Below are positions 43,868 to 55,838 of a stretch of DNA of 64,000 nucleotides, in pieces. The notes below the pieces were generated by a model. That model worked only from the letters and a program-made list of their open reading frames with translations. It was not told where the DNA came from and ran no database searches. Numbering within the stretch: the stretch's first letter is position 1; every line of letters begins with the position of its first letter. Source of the stretch: Euphorbia lathyris (Eukaryota > Streptophyta > Magnoliopsida > Malpighiales > Euphorbiaceae); NCBI RefSeq assembly GCF_963576675.1, contig NC_088912.1, positions 57,978,895-58,042,894 of the forward strand. The letters are read 5' to 3'. The translations under genes were made by a program, and so were the position numbers.

Positions 43868-45259
43868 TTATCTATCCCTGTTGATCTGAGCCACCTGATT
43901 GCTCAGATCCTTGCAGAAGGCTTTGTTGTTCGCAAGCCTGGTCGAGATTTCTTTCAAGAGAGTCACCACCTCCTCAGGTTCTTTGAAAGGTGGCACAGGA
44001 CCTTGGTTCTGCTGCTGATATAGGGGCATGCCAAGCCCCTGCTCCCTATGCTCTTGGACAAAGCCGTTGGGAGGCCTTAGCACATTCTGGTTCGAGCTCC
44101 CGTAAGATAAGTTCGGGTGCTGAGGCCTCTTGTAATAGTTGTTGTTGTTGTAGGAGTTGTAGTTGTTGTTGGGGTTGTAGTTATTGTAGTTCTGGTTGTA
44201 CCTCTGTTGTCCCCCAACGTAATTGACCATCTCCATCCCATCTCCAGCGAAAGGGTTACCTGCTTGTCAGTCCTTTCCATGGTGGTCGCCGCCACAATGT
44301 ACACATGTGGGAGGTTGGCTGAATTTAGCCAACGGGACGTCCATTTTTCTGCTCAGCTCCGTAACAACTGGGCTCTGTTCCTGGTCTTCCATAGCAAATA
44401 CCCGCTGCCTTGAGGGGCCAGCGAGTTTCTCCTCTTACCATTGCATACTCTTTTTTGCCAGCTCATTGATCATATCATACACCTCTGTTGCAGTCTTCCT
44501 AAACAAATCTCCACCCGCAGCGGAGTCCACAGTAGCTCGGTTAGTGGGCGGCAAGCCGTGATAGAAGACGCTCACCAACTGGTGTTTAGGTATTTCATGA
44601 TGAGGGCACATGCACAACATCTTTCTAAATCGGGTCCAGGCTGCATGGAGAGCTTCGTGCTCGGGTTGGTGGAATGAAGTGATTTCACCCCTCAGCATCA
44701 TCGTCTTCGAAGGAGGAAAGTAATAGGGTAAGAACTCCTTCTCCAGTCTCGCCCACGTGGTGATTGACCCGGGCTCTATCGATCTCAGCCATTCTAAAGC
44801 ATGTCCAGTTAGTGAGAACGGGAATAGCTTCAGTCTGACAGTATCTTGGGGAACCCCATTTGTTCTCGCAGTGTCTGCGCACATCAGAAAGCGATCTAGA
44901 TGATCATTCGGTCTTTCATGCACTTCTCCTCCAAACAATCCCGTCTATTGAATCAAGTGAATTATGCCAGACTTGATTTCATAGGAATTAGCTGAAATGT
45001 TTGGGGCAACGATCCCAGCCAGGTGCTGGTGTTAGTGTGGTGCTAAGATTTCGCTCATCGAGCGGGTGTCAGCTCCTATTTCAGCGTTCTCATTGTTCCT
45101 GTTCCTATTGTTGTTATTGTTGGTCTCAGGTTCAGTCATCTTGATTGGTTCGATAATCTCATCTGGCTTGATGATCCCGATTTGCCTGCTCCTGCGAAGA
45201 GTACGTTCAAGTTCAAGATTAAGAGGGACACACGGTATTTCCGCTAATCGAGTATGCAT
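43868..45259 (-). pseudogene. Athila-1 gag
   Basis: One frame on the minus strand encodes an N-terminal Asn-rich segment and the gag core ('LFPFSLTGHALEWLRSIEPGSI', 'FLPYYFPPSKTMMLRGEI', 'HELPKH'-type 'HEIPKHQLVSVFYHGL'). A zinc-knuckle-like 'CVHCGGDHHGKD' and an Asn/Tyr-rich C-terminus follow. At least four in-frame stops interrupt it; each could come from a C-to-T or G-to-A change. Confidence 0.82.
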
Positions 45260-45581
45260 ATGCTAAAAAGAAAAGAAAAATACAATAAACATGATTTCCT
45301 TAGATAACATGCATATACTTAAATTTGTTTTTGGCGAAACAAGTAGTATAGATTTTTACAAGATAACATGCTACATTCGTATGACATATACACAAAAATC
45401 GAAAAGGTATAACCTAGTTTATTCAATATATGAACAAGTATGGAAAAGTATAAAAGATTATATATCAACAAGTATAGAGAATTATATATAAACAAGTATA
45501 AATGATATAAACAAAGGATATTCACAAAAGGAATGCCTAAACGAACAATTCGACCTTTGATTCGATATTGCTGGAAAAGTA

Positions 45582-45601
45582 AATCCCCGGCAACGGTGCC
45601 A
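45582..45601 (-). other. Athila-1 primer binding site
   Basis: On the minus strand TGGCACCGTTGCCGGGGATT follows the LTR end by a few bases. It differs by one transition from the Athila-type site TGGCGCCGTTGCCGGGG seen at 49061. Confidence 0.75.
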
Positions 45602-45610
45602 AAAACTTGA

Positions 45611-47154
45611 TGCGCCTAGCGGCGTCGCACCGGTAAGCTCACTAAGGGATAAGTGTACCTCGTCGTTATCAAGTAATAAAATCTGGACAAGTCCAGGTAT
45701 CGAATCCATAGGATTTACTGCTACAAGTATCAAGCTACTCGGTCGGGTGATGTTATCTAGGCTTTAGGGGGGTTTGATTTGGTTTTGTTAAATTAACCTA
45801 CTCCTAGTTGAATTACGCTACTCCTAGCTAAGTTATTCTATTCCTAATTATGTTACTCTACTCCTAATTGATCATTCACTAATGAAATTACCCGAAGGAA
45901 CATGGGATGATACGATAACAATAAAGATAGATTGTTAAGGCAATTGATTAAAAACCTAACCCTAGTCACTTATACTCGAGGCGATTAACCCTACTTATCC
46001 TTATGACGTGCCTAGTACGTGATTCCTTTGTAAGGCTGATACTAGCTCTAAGGCTCAGCAATTTGGGCCTCATCAACTAAGAGGTTGACAATCTCATAGG
46101 CTCTGACTATGTCAGATTCCGCTCGCAATATGTGCCAAGTTAATTTTTAGACTTATGAATGAGTTAAACCAATCGAATAAAGCGTAAGATGAAGATTAAA
46201 TAAATAACCAATTGAGCAGAACAAGAGCTAAAATATTATTAAAGATGAAGAAACAATGTCACGAGTATACACTTAGCCTAGGATTCATAGACTGTATCAA
46301 GGGACAAACAAATTAGAGAAAGGATGAGAAAATCCCTTTCAGGGAACCTGTCTACCCTGCAGGCGTCTTCCTAGGTCTTAAGGACAGACCTTGAATAATC
46401 CTCGGTGGGCGGAGCTTCGAAGGTTCTTCAATGGAGGTTGAAGGAGATAGAGGAGGTGGAGAGGATTCTTCAAGGGTGAAGGCTAAGGTAAATTACAACA
46501 ATGAAAGATAATTACAAATTGAAGCTAAGGGTTCTATTTATAGTCACGGTTTGGTCCCTCGTTCTGACCTAATTCGTTTCCTTTTACAGGTGGAAAGACG
46601 TGAGTCCAATCGCGGCGTCGTGAGGTCGGGAATCAGTCAACACAGGTCAGCTCATCGAGCTGGCCTTCAGGGGCCAGCTCGACCGAGCTGGCTACTGCCA
46701 GAGCTTGCCGATCTGGCCTAAAAAGGCCAATTTCGATGAGCGCAATGCCCAGACGCCCTGCGTGACTGTCGGGTGTTCCCGCGATGCGATTTTTCGCCCG
46801 AACTCGTTCTTGTTTTGACCTGCACACGCACGTAAACTCCAAACGATATTAGTTATGGGGCTAAATTGACCCACCAATCGCTTGTTTTGAGTAAATACTC
46901 CGTTTGGTGCAACTTTTGGCGGATCATTTAGCCATAAAAGATAATCGAAACTTAACGTACATGCTAATTTGGCTATTTTTGCCTATAATCGATCAGAAAA
47001 CGAGCTTAAACCACAAAAGTAAATAAAACATATACAGTTTCTAACTAACTCACACAAAAGCATATAAATGCGAGAATTGCTCGCTTATTAGCAAAACTAA
47101 ACTAAAAACCGTCCTAAAACCGTACCTAAAGATAGGGTTTTTTGACCCCTATCA
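45611..47154 (-). repeat. Athila-1 LTR
   Basis: Minus-strand ends are TGATAGGGGTCA and GGCGCA, 1544 bp. The primer binding site lies directly downstream. No ORF of note is inside. Confidence 0.75.
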
Positions 47155-47322
47155 GTGGGGTGAGTTGTCAACTGATATGGCAAATGAGTTGTCAAATTTG
47201 AGTATTTTATTCGATTTAAGTTGCTTTTGCTGTGATGAGTACTTTTTTTTATCAATTGATTTGTCTGTTTATGACAAAGAATCTTATAGTTTTGCTTTTT
47301 TTTGCTTTTGTCAGCTATCAAA

Positions 47323-47554
47323 ATGGGGGATGTAAGTGTATTTTTACATCATGGTGGTAGGACAGTGCTGGAAGAGAGTGGTTTCAAATATGTGGGTGGT
47401 ATTGTTGAAGAATATAATCAGGTTGACATGGATAGGTTAGCAATACTTGATCTGTTTTGGTTTGTGTGGGATTTAGGATACAAGAGATGTGGGTCTTTGT
47501 ACTACAAAGATGGTAGGAATGGTGAGTTAAAGGTACTTGGTAATGATAGGGCCC
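47323..47554 (+). pseudogene. N-terminal fragment of a MULE transposase (PB1-like domain)
   Basis: An ATG at 47323 follows a likely TTTTGTCAG splice acceptor. The protein 'VSVFLHHGGRTVL...VDMDRLAILDLFWFVWDLGY' matches the N-terminal PB1-like region of MURA-type MULE transposases. It is cut at 47554 by Athila-2; no downstream part was found before 50460. Confidence 0.6.
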
Positions 47555-49054
47555 TGTTAAGCCCAAAATATACCTAAAATATCTTTAATATTCACGTCAG
47601 TTTTGTCATGAAATCGTGCTATTTGTATCTATTTAGAGTACTTTTACGTCCGAATATGTTTCTTTGATGCAAGGTACCTAAATATTTGGGAAAATCCAAA
47701 TAGGAGCAAAAATGGATAAAAAACGAAGGAAAAACCCTAAGTTACGAGCCGAAAGCATGAGAAAATCAGCGCACCGATACGATGAGACGAGAATGGAGCG
47801 AGATCGGGAGGATCATCATGTGTCGCGACCGAGATTCCCATATCTCGGTCACGACACGCTACTTTCAGACACCGAAGATGAAGTCGTTCTGAGGAAATTT
47901 TTACTCCCCAGGCCGCGATTGAGATTCCAGAATCTCTGTACGACCAGCAGCAATCCAACACTGATTTCACATGTCGAAATTCCAAGAAGCGCGTCTATTC
48001 GGGTGGATAGAAACGACTCTTTGCAGCGGACACGACCCTTCAAACACGACTCTTCAACATCTATAAATAGACAGTTGATTTCAGAGTTGAATGTTGGTTA
48101 AATTAATTAAGTTAGAGAGCAGAATTTATGTAGAAATTCTGAGTCAGAAGTGATTCAGAGTTAGATTTCGATTTTGTAAAAGCAATCTTGATGTACACAA
48201 ATTGTTCAGCAATTAAGTTTAGATTAGGAATTGATTCGAAGACGAGTTTTCATTCTGGTAGAAGACAAACCATCTATATTTCGAAGATTCAACGAGAAGA
48301 ACTAACAGCGGAAGCGACACTAGAGTCCGACAAACTCCAACAAAGTTTGAGGAAAGGATTGACAACCCGGAACTCAAATTAGTTAGAATGCTCTCCATGT
48401 TTTCTTTCCTATGTTAACTTGTTATGGCTCACAAATTCTATAATAAAACGTTTACACAATTCAATATATATTTCTGTAGTTACTTTGATGTTACCTTCGA
48501 AGTAAGGTTCTAGTGTTTCCATTAAAACGAAATTAAATTTCACATAGTTACAAGGAAACTTAGTTGAACACTTGAAATAATTAGTGTTTACGGAAGATAT
48601 GATCGTTAGGTCGGCTTATCGGAAATAAATACCAATTTGATTAAGGTAGAAATCTACTCCGAACCAGAGAGATTTCTACGGTTGAAAGCCTATAAATTGA
48701 AGGAATTTACGATTTATTACATGCCTATAATCTTTTCAAAGTTTAAGTTTTTTTATCTTTGCTTAATGCAAATGAGTTTAACGTTATTCTTACTTTAAAC
48801 GCTAAAGTTTCTGTCTTGTAATCCAATCTCGAGACAGAATTGTTTTCTAAATTTCTAACATAAAACTCTCATCTGATTCTGATTAATTCAATTCAATTAA
48901 ATCCAATTCAATTAAACGATTTTCTATAATATAAACCTAAAGACGTAGTCTAAACTGTATTAAAATAATTTTTTTTGTGAAAAAACGTTCCCTATGGGAT
49001 CGATATCTTTTTATTACTACAAGCGAAACGTGCACTTGCGGAAATCGGTCAACA
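47555..49054 (+). repeat. Athila-2 LTR
   Basis: It is 1500 bp with TGTT/AACA ends. Its 3' portion (CGTTCCCTATGGGATCGATA, CACTTGCGGAAATCG) matches the solo LTR at 5376-6969 in opposite orientation. Confidence 0.85.
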
Positions 49055-49243
49055 AGTTTTTGGCGCCGTTGCCGGGGAACACCAAAATTTTTTTACAAAA
49101 ATTTAGATTTTTCGTGTTTTATTTCGAATCTAGGTTTATACATACATACTTATTTTATATTTTATTTATTTCAACTTACTTACAATTTTATTTTTTCAAT
49201 TTTTCTTGAAAGTAGTTTCAGTTCGTGCAAAAATTTCAAGTTC

Positions 49244-49625
49244 ATGTGCAGTACTCGAAATTCAGGCATTCAACCGAAATTACTTGATCCTGAAATTGAA
49301 CGAACAGTAAAAAGAAACAAAAAGAAAAACAAAGAGAAACAAAAATCACCGCCAGAAACCATGACAGTTAGACCGACACGTATGGATTACGCTAGGCCAG
49401 GAGTGGCCAATGTTACAAATAGTATAGTTAGACCCCAGATAAACGCACACCAATTTGAGATTAAGCCAGCTTTGCTTATTATGTTGCAAAACAATGTAAC
49501 GTTTTATGGACTACCTAACGAAAACCCAAATACCTATTTGACAAATTTGCGACACTTTCAAAATAAATGATGTGTCTGCCGAAGCAATTAAACTTCGCCT
49601 ATTTCCTTTCACATTTGGAGTCCAA
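49244..49625 (+). pseudogene. Athila-2 gag, N-terminal fragment
   Basis: From ATG 49244 come a Lys-rich N-terminus and the typical Athila gag entry ('QFEIKPALLIMLQNNVTFYGLPNENPNTYL'). A small deletion with frameshift falls near 49550, then 'AIKLRLFPFTFG' follows. The rest is missing. Confidence 0.7.
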
Positions 49626-49640
49626 ACTCAGACTATGGAG

Positions 49641-50459
49641 CTGACAAACAACGTCATTCCTTTGGGATCCATATTTCCATGTACACTTGGACAACACATT
49701 GTTTCATGTTTTGCTGCTTCTCTCAAAGTATCCTAGGCTGGAGATGGTGCCTGTTATACACACAAAAATTGACTTTAAGGACATTGGTTTCATAACGCAT
49801 ATACCTAGTTGTTATTAACCTACATGTCCGATTCAGATAACTCATTACTAGATCTTGTAACAGAATGCTATTGCCCAGTTATTGCTTCGATTCGAGGGAA
49901 TAGAGTAGTTTGATGGCATTGAAGACAAGGCTTTCTCTAAGAGTTCCTATAAAATAAAAACAAACACATTCGTAATCGTAAAAAAAATTAAGTGTTGCTT
50001 ACACATTCATGTATTTGTGGCTATTTTGTAAGTCAAGAATGCAGCAATATTCGTGTGTATGGAGACCAAAACTTGGCAGAAGGGCTAAGTGTGTTGCAAG
50101 AAAGCTGAATAATCGAGGAAATGAGAAGATAATGGATTGCATCACGAGTAACCATGTTCTTATTGTTTTGCAGAATAACCAACTATTAAGTAGGAGAAAA
50201 TATAAATGTCTCTGCACCATTAAGTAATTAATTGTTTTCTTTTCTACATCGATCACAGCATGAAATTTCAAACCAACCCATATTGCAGCAATCTAAGCAT
50301 GAAGGAATTCATTGATATCGAAGCTGCAAAAGAAAGACTCTCTTGTAACAACCACAACAAGTGACACTACCAAGCAAACAATGAATCAGTTGGTTAAGAG
50401 TAAAGCCAACTTCTACTTTGTAATTGATGGTTTAAAGCAGGTAATGGGCATGATAACAC
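49641..50459. other. Unassigned stretch between Athila-2 and the foldback element
   Basis: No recognisable gene or repeat was found. On the minus strand there are short open pieces next to possible splice sites (for example 49951-49865 after TTTTATAG), which could be exon debris of a host gene. The evidence is too weak for a gene call. Confidence 0.4.
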
Positions 50460-50462
50460 TAA

Positions 50463-52002
50463 GGTGTCGTTTGGTTCGCGGAATAGAATGGAATGGAATA
50501 GAATGGTTATTCCAAAAGAATAGAATAGCAAAGAATAAAATAGAAATTCTCAGGAATTACTATTCCTATGTTTGGTTGGTGGAATAAGGTAGAATGGAAT
50601 AGATAAATTTTTTATTAAAAAGACAATATTATCCTCAAATGTAATTTCTTATTTATTTTAAAATTTTAATTTTTTACTATAAATTGTTCAAATATTTAAT
50701 ATATATTATTTTAAAAAATATATAAAAAATAGAAAAATGGGAAACACGAAAGACGAAAAAAACACGAAAAAAACATTAAAAACGAAAAAACAATAAGAAC
50801 ATGAAAATGGAAAAATTGTAAAAACACGAAAAAAGAGAGGTAAAAAAATAAAATGTAAGAGCGCAAAAAAAACACATTAAAAACACAAAAACAAAAGAAA
50901 AAAAATGAGATAAAAGTGGAAAAGGGTGAAAACGCGAAAATATATAAACGTGTTAACACAAAAAAAAAACACACACGCAAAATATGAAAAAACACAAAAA
51001 AATGTGCAAACCGTAAAAAACACAAACACATGAAAAAAGTGGAAAACACGAAAACGTGAAAAAATCGAAAAACACGAAAACATGAAAAAGTGTTAAAAAC
51101 ACGAAAAATGCGTTTGTAACATTTTTTATGTTTTTCCGTGTTTCCCAAGTGTTCTTGTTTTTTCCGTTTGTTCACGTTTTCGTATTTTTCACGTTTTGTC
51201 ATGTTATTGTGTTTTATTTTACATTTTTTCGATTTTTCACGTTTTAGTTTTTCGGTTTTTCCCCTTTTTGTTTTTTTCGCGTTTTTGTATTTTTCGTATT
51301 TTGTTACTTTTTCGTGTTATTCATGTTTTTCGTATTTTTTCATATTTTTTTTTGTTTTTAACGTTTTCGTGTTTTGTTTGCGTTTTTCGCATTTTCATGT
51401 TTTTCACATATTGTCACGTTTTTGTGTTTTAGCATTTTTCGTATTTTTTCGCATTTTTCGTGTTTTTATTTTTCACGTTTTTTAATATTTCGTGTTTTGT
51501 CACTTTTTCGCACTATTCCTATTTTGTGTTTTTCGTGTGTTTGCTTTTTTTTTTTGTGTCTTCGTGTTTTTCACATTTGTTCACGTTTTTATGTTTTTCG
51601 CGTATTTTATTTTTTGCATATTCTCGTGTTTGTAACATTTTCACATTTTTCGTGTTTCATATTTTTCGTATTTTTACATTTTTTAACGTTTTCGTCATTT
51701 TTCCATTTTTCACGTTTTACATGATATAAATTATGGATTGACCAAAATTTATAAGATTTGGGAAAGTGATTAAAGAGAAGATTGAGGATTTAATGGAGGA
51801 TAATTTTGTAAATTACAAAAATATAATATTAGGAATAGGCTATTCCTAACCTAAATTGAAGAATAGCTATTCCATGAAATCAAGGAATAGGGATTCCATG
51901 GAATAGCTATTCCATAAAAAAAAATCAACCAAATGTGGGAATAGCTATTCTACAGGAATAGGCTATTCTATTCCCCCTCTATTCCGCGAACCAAACGAGC
52001 CC
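50463..52002. mobile_element. Harbinger/Tourist-like foldback element, 1.5 kb, no transposase
   Basis: TIRs begin GGTGTCGTTTGGTTCGCGGA (left) and, complemented, GGGCTCGTTTGGTTCGCGGA (right). The 3-bp TSD TAA is at 50460-50462 and 52003-52005. Subterminal regions repeat GGAATAG motifs. The centre (50740-51720) is a huge low-complexity inverted repeat. TIR type and TAA TSD fit PIF/Harbinger-derived MITEs. Confidence 0.8.
50740..51720. repeat. Nearly 1-kb low-complexity inverted repeat
   Basis: The left half is built of AAAAACACGAAAA variants and the right half of TTTTCGTGTTTTT variants, with the switch near 51115. Long Phe/Cys/Val-rich open frames here are products of the repeat, not genes. 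Confidence 0.85.
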
Positions 52003-52474
52003 TAAGAGATATATTAATTTTAGATATAATAATGAATGGTCAAATTCATTTATTCATTGAGGATCCAGGTGAACACTACTTATATCTTCAAGAATGTAAA
52101 TTATAATGCAAGTGTCACTCCAGAGTCTTCTAATAGTATTACCTGAAGTTAGTTTGAACAATACTTATATTCGTGTGTATATTTATATGAAGAACGCTTA
52201 GATGTATGCAATACATAAAAGATGTATCTATATATGAAGAAGCACATCACAAGGACTTTATGTTGTACCATTCACCAGATATTTTACAAAGGAGCAATCC
52301 GGTACTATGATGCTCATATTGAAACGGAAGGGAAAAAAGGAACTAATCCAGGGAGAACGAATACCAAAACAACATCCAGGCTAAGCTCCACTATTTGGCA
52401 GGTAATTGATGGTCGAGGATTTCTTTCATTTGTTGGAATAACATTAATAACATCTTCAAGGCTTCGTAGTATAC

Positions 52475-55400
52475 TCATCTCAATACTTGGTTATTCCAAG
52501 CCATATAAGACCCCTCTTTCCTCAATTCACATGGGCGAAAAGCACTCGTGGCTTTCCCCATCAACGCCATAGCAGCAATGCTTGGATACTGCCGTTTGTT
52601 GATGTTGTATTGCATTGCCCTTGAACTCAGTGGTTCACAAGCTGCTGCGGCGTTATGCTTATGCAAAGATGCAAGTGGGTTATGACACCACCTCTGGATC
52701 CATGCATGTGAAAGTGTTTTCTCTTGACCTGCCCTCACCGATTCAATATTCCTCTGAAAATCTGCAGCCTGATCAAACATCAGATTCTCTTTATGGAAGG
52801 ACTTGCTCATTTTTGGTTCTGAACTACTTTTGCCACAGTAAAGCATTTTACTGAAGAACTTGTTAACTTTTTCATGGGAAGAAGCTTCCACCATTTTTGA
52901 ACTCTTGGTACCATGTGCAAAAGAATCTGAGCTACTTGGTTTTAGACGCTTAACCCATCTGCTGCATGGATCCAATTCCAGTGGACCATCTGCACGAACA
53001 CTAGATTTCAAGTTTGTAGGATGTTCCGCATGGAAAAGGAAATCCGATGCATCCATACTATGAGTTTTTGAGGTGCTTGTCTCCCCATCATCGGTAGAAC
53101 TTGCAGCACTTGGGATTGGAGGAAGTTCCTGGTTAATGTCAGGTAACACTATGTTTAACGATCTACCTCTGCTTTTTTCTTTCACTGAAACTAATGCACC
53201 TTCAGATGTTGGAGACTTTTGGGGCACGTTGATGTCCTGCAAAATTCACAACTGATGATGAGTCCAATTAGCAAATGAACAGATCCTACTACGGTCTAAA
53301 AGCCCATATGCAGGGTGCATAAACACATAGACAACCTAGTATGCCTTTGACCCTTGAATATACTCTTGTATTTGTGTGTGACCTGTTTTTGAAGGACAAA
53401 AGCATAACGAGACCATCCCCTCCCTCTGCACACACCCCCAACAATCCAAGCAAGGAGAGAATGAGGTAGTTATATTTACAGTGACTTAGTTAAGTACTGT
53501 ATTTCATAAAAGGAGAAAGACGCGGTTAGATAACAAACTACTAATGAATTTGTTTACAAAAAGTACATTAAGGATTGTTGAGCAAAAGAGGGAGAGAGAA
53601 TCAGACAGAAAGAAGAGGGGGGAAAACAGACTAAAAAGAATAAAATACAAACAAATTTCACCGGAGGACAAGCTCAAAAAGCCAAATCAAATTTGTACTC
53701 TTTTTTTTTTTTTTTCTCCTTATAATAAAAGCGAATGTAAACCCATTTTATTTTGTTTCAAATTTTCAGCACTTCACACTGTAGCTTTTAACAAATGCAC
53801 TTGATAAAAACAAAAAATGGGAATGCTTTGTCTCAATTGCATATATCTGTCTTTCCTAAAAGCAGCCATATACACTTCACATTCACCTCATGTTCAGGCA
53901 TACCTCCAAGTTCATGCACGCCTGTACTATGTAATTAAAAAGCACAGAACATAACGCACAGATACTTCAATATGCTTCACCATAATTAAAATAGTCTAGC
54001 TGTATTGGAGAACATCATATCAATGAGTACAGAAGCATACAAATGCCCTAAATTGAAGTACAGGCCATAAATAAGAGAGCTTCACAAGAATACCTTGATC
54101 AGAAAAATATTTTAAAGTCGAGACTAAATGATCCACCCATATCCCCTTGATACACCATCCAAAGAAACTTGACCTGAACTCAATAAAAATCAAGACCAAA
54201 CTCACTGTCTTTGGAGAAACTTCCCAAAAAGACCTTTTTATTTCACTACCCTCTTAGAATCCAACAGATGAAGCACTTGAAGTAAAACATAACTAAAAAG
54301 TGCAATTATAACAAAAGCTACCTTATTTGCAAAGGATGGGGCCACATCTGCAACCAAATACAAATAGGAAAATTACTAACTTTGGAAAATCAACATTAGC
54401 CAAAATACTGTTTCATAGGATAAGCATCTACATTATACATCATGATTACCGATCTTGTACACAGAAACCTAAGTCAACATGTTGCAAGACGCCGCTAAGT
54501 TAAGTCGACAACATATGAGATATAATGCACACATACCAAGGGGACGATTCTCCTGGAGTGTATCCATGTCCATGGTATCAGTTTCAGCTGATGATTCATT
54601 CTTCAAATCAACCGTAGTATGGACATTCTCAATCTTTCCTTTTCCTTCACTCTCTGTCGAGCTGTCAAGAGGTTGCAGCTTCATTCCTTGTTTAAGGTTG
54701 AAACCAAATCCTGGAGAAAAGCTGAGGAGCTTACTTGGTGGTTTGAATTTAAAATTGGTGGATATTGACTCTCTGAACCTTTGAACTCCACTAGATAAGT
54801 TCACATTAGTGTCTTCTGTGATGAAAAAATGATGAGTAGTTTCAGAGAACTTTGACGGACCTCGAGGGTCGATAGTGGTATATATTCTCATAGTCTCCTT
54901 ACCATGTACAAAAGAGGGATTTCTTGGTAGTTCAGATGATTTATGATCTAACCTTGGAGGCCTGACTGCACATAATCCATAATTTGTCACATTCTGGAAC
55001 TGTTGACCAAGAAAGTCTCTATGACAACTATTACTTGTTTCAGGATCATGTATTGATAGAACCGCATTTTTACCCATTTTCCCCTCATGAACAAGAAAGC
55101 TACTGCTTGGCTGATTAATGTAGTCTCGCCTAGGAGAAAATGATTCAACTGGAGTTCTTCGGGAGTTAAACTCTGACAGTACACCTGCAGAAGTTGACCC
55201 CAAAAGCTCATCCTTAACATGTGATGATACGTCTACTCCCTCTCCAAGAAATTTGTTGGAATTGGCCTGTTGCTCTGGAACTGATGCAATGCCTTCAGGC
55301 TGAAACAGAGATTCAGTTAATTGAATTTCTGGCTTGATAGGACTCCTTTTGAGCATTGAGAATAGTGACTTGTCAGTTGGACTAAGAGAAGCATCACACA

Positions 55401-55788
55401 TAGATTTAGGACCAAGTTTTGATTTTGAGATCCCTTCATGATGGCTAGAGGACTCACCATTCTTCAGAGATAAACTACCTTCTGGCCTCAAAATTTTAAA
55501 ACTTCTTCCTGAGCTCTCATTCATAAGGACCTCATTCATTTCTCTAAATTCCTTCATAAACATGGAGCTGTATGGTTCTATCTCTGACCCAGAAAATGAA
55601 GTGTGAAGCTTATTTCTGTGATTGTTTTCCCCAGACTCGTAACAATTTGACAACTGATTGTGGACATGATCTACTGACTTCAAGTGCATTTGTGTCCAGT
55701 GAGACATCCAACCATATTGGTAAGACTGCAGACAGTTTTCAGGAGTTTCGTCCTTATTATTGTCTGATTGAATAGCCTGATGAGACAT
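52475..55788 (-). CDS. PCH1: PCH1-like protein (annotated in many plants as F-box protein At2g16365-like)
   Basis: Coding exons on the minus strand are 55788-54537, 54347-54322 and 53236-52475; all junctions are GT-AG and in phase, giving 679 codons without a stop. A stop lies in frame upstream of the ATG. The long Ser-rich first exon looks disordered. The conserved C-terminal part includes 'LDPCSRWVKRLKPSSSDS', 'SHAWIQRWCHN' and 'QYPSIAAMALMGKATSAFRPCEL', which I recognise from PCH1/PCHL-type proteins. In Arabidopsis PCH1 binds phytochrome B and stabilises photobodies in the nucleus. I see no F-box. The exon of 26 nt is unusually small. Confidence 0.72.
53237..54321 (-). other. Intron 2 of the PCH1-like coding region
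   Basis: A 1.1-kb AT-rich intron with T and A runs; no gene or repeat of note. GT at 54321 and AG at 53237 define it. Confidence 0.6.
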
Positions 55789-55838
55789 GATAAGGTGCTT
55801 CAAAAGTATAACTCCCTCTTAGATGTTCACTGAAGTAC

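Larger units (their letters stand above)
43561..47154 (-). mobile_element. Athila-1: deleted Athila-type element (gag and one LTR)
   Basis: Read on the minus strand: LTR 47154-45611, primer binding site, gag, then a short LTR-like tail at the left edge (43561-43580 shares AACCGTACCTAAAGATAG with the LTR start). Pol and most of the other LTR are missing. The TSD cannot be read because the left end is truncated. Confidence 0.75.
47555..49640 (+). mobile_element. Athila-2: 5' part of an Athila-type element (LTR, PBS, gag start)
   Basis: The LTR 47555-49054 (TGTTAAGCCC...GGTCAACA) is followed by primer binding site TGGCGCCGTTGCCGGGGAAC at 49061-49080 and a gag start. The sequence loses similarity to Athila after about 49640; pol and 3' LTR are absent. 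The solo LTR at 5376-6969 is the same family. Confidence 0.85.

Noticed and set aside
43990..44561. Plus-strand frames with Cys/Ser/Val runs
   Set aside because: Antisense of the Asn/Tyr-rich Athila gag C-terminus.
47302..47577. Start of the same MULE transposase as at 21171-22148
   Set aside because: It lies beyond the Ulp1 gene start of that MULE, so order and position do not fit one element; a separate MULE is more likely.
50711..51729. Long Phe/Cys/Val-rich open frames on both strands
   Set aside because: They are translations of AAAAACACG and TTTTCGTG repeats inside a foldback; composition is repeat-driven and no start context or domain is seen.
52475..55788. F-box domain in the PCH1-like protein
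   Set aside because: Despite the common database name, I see no F-box motif in the translation.
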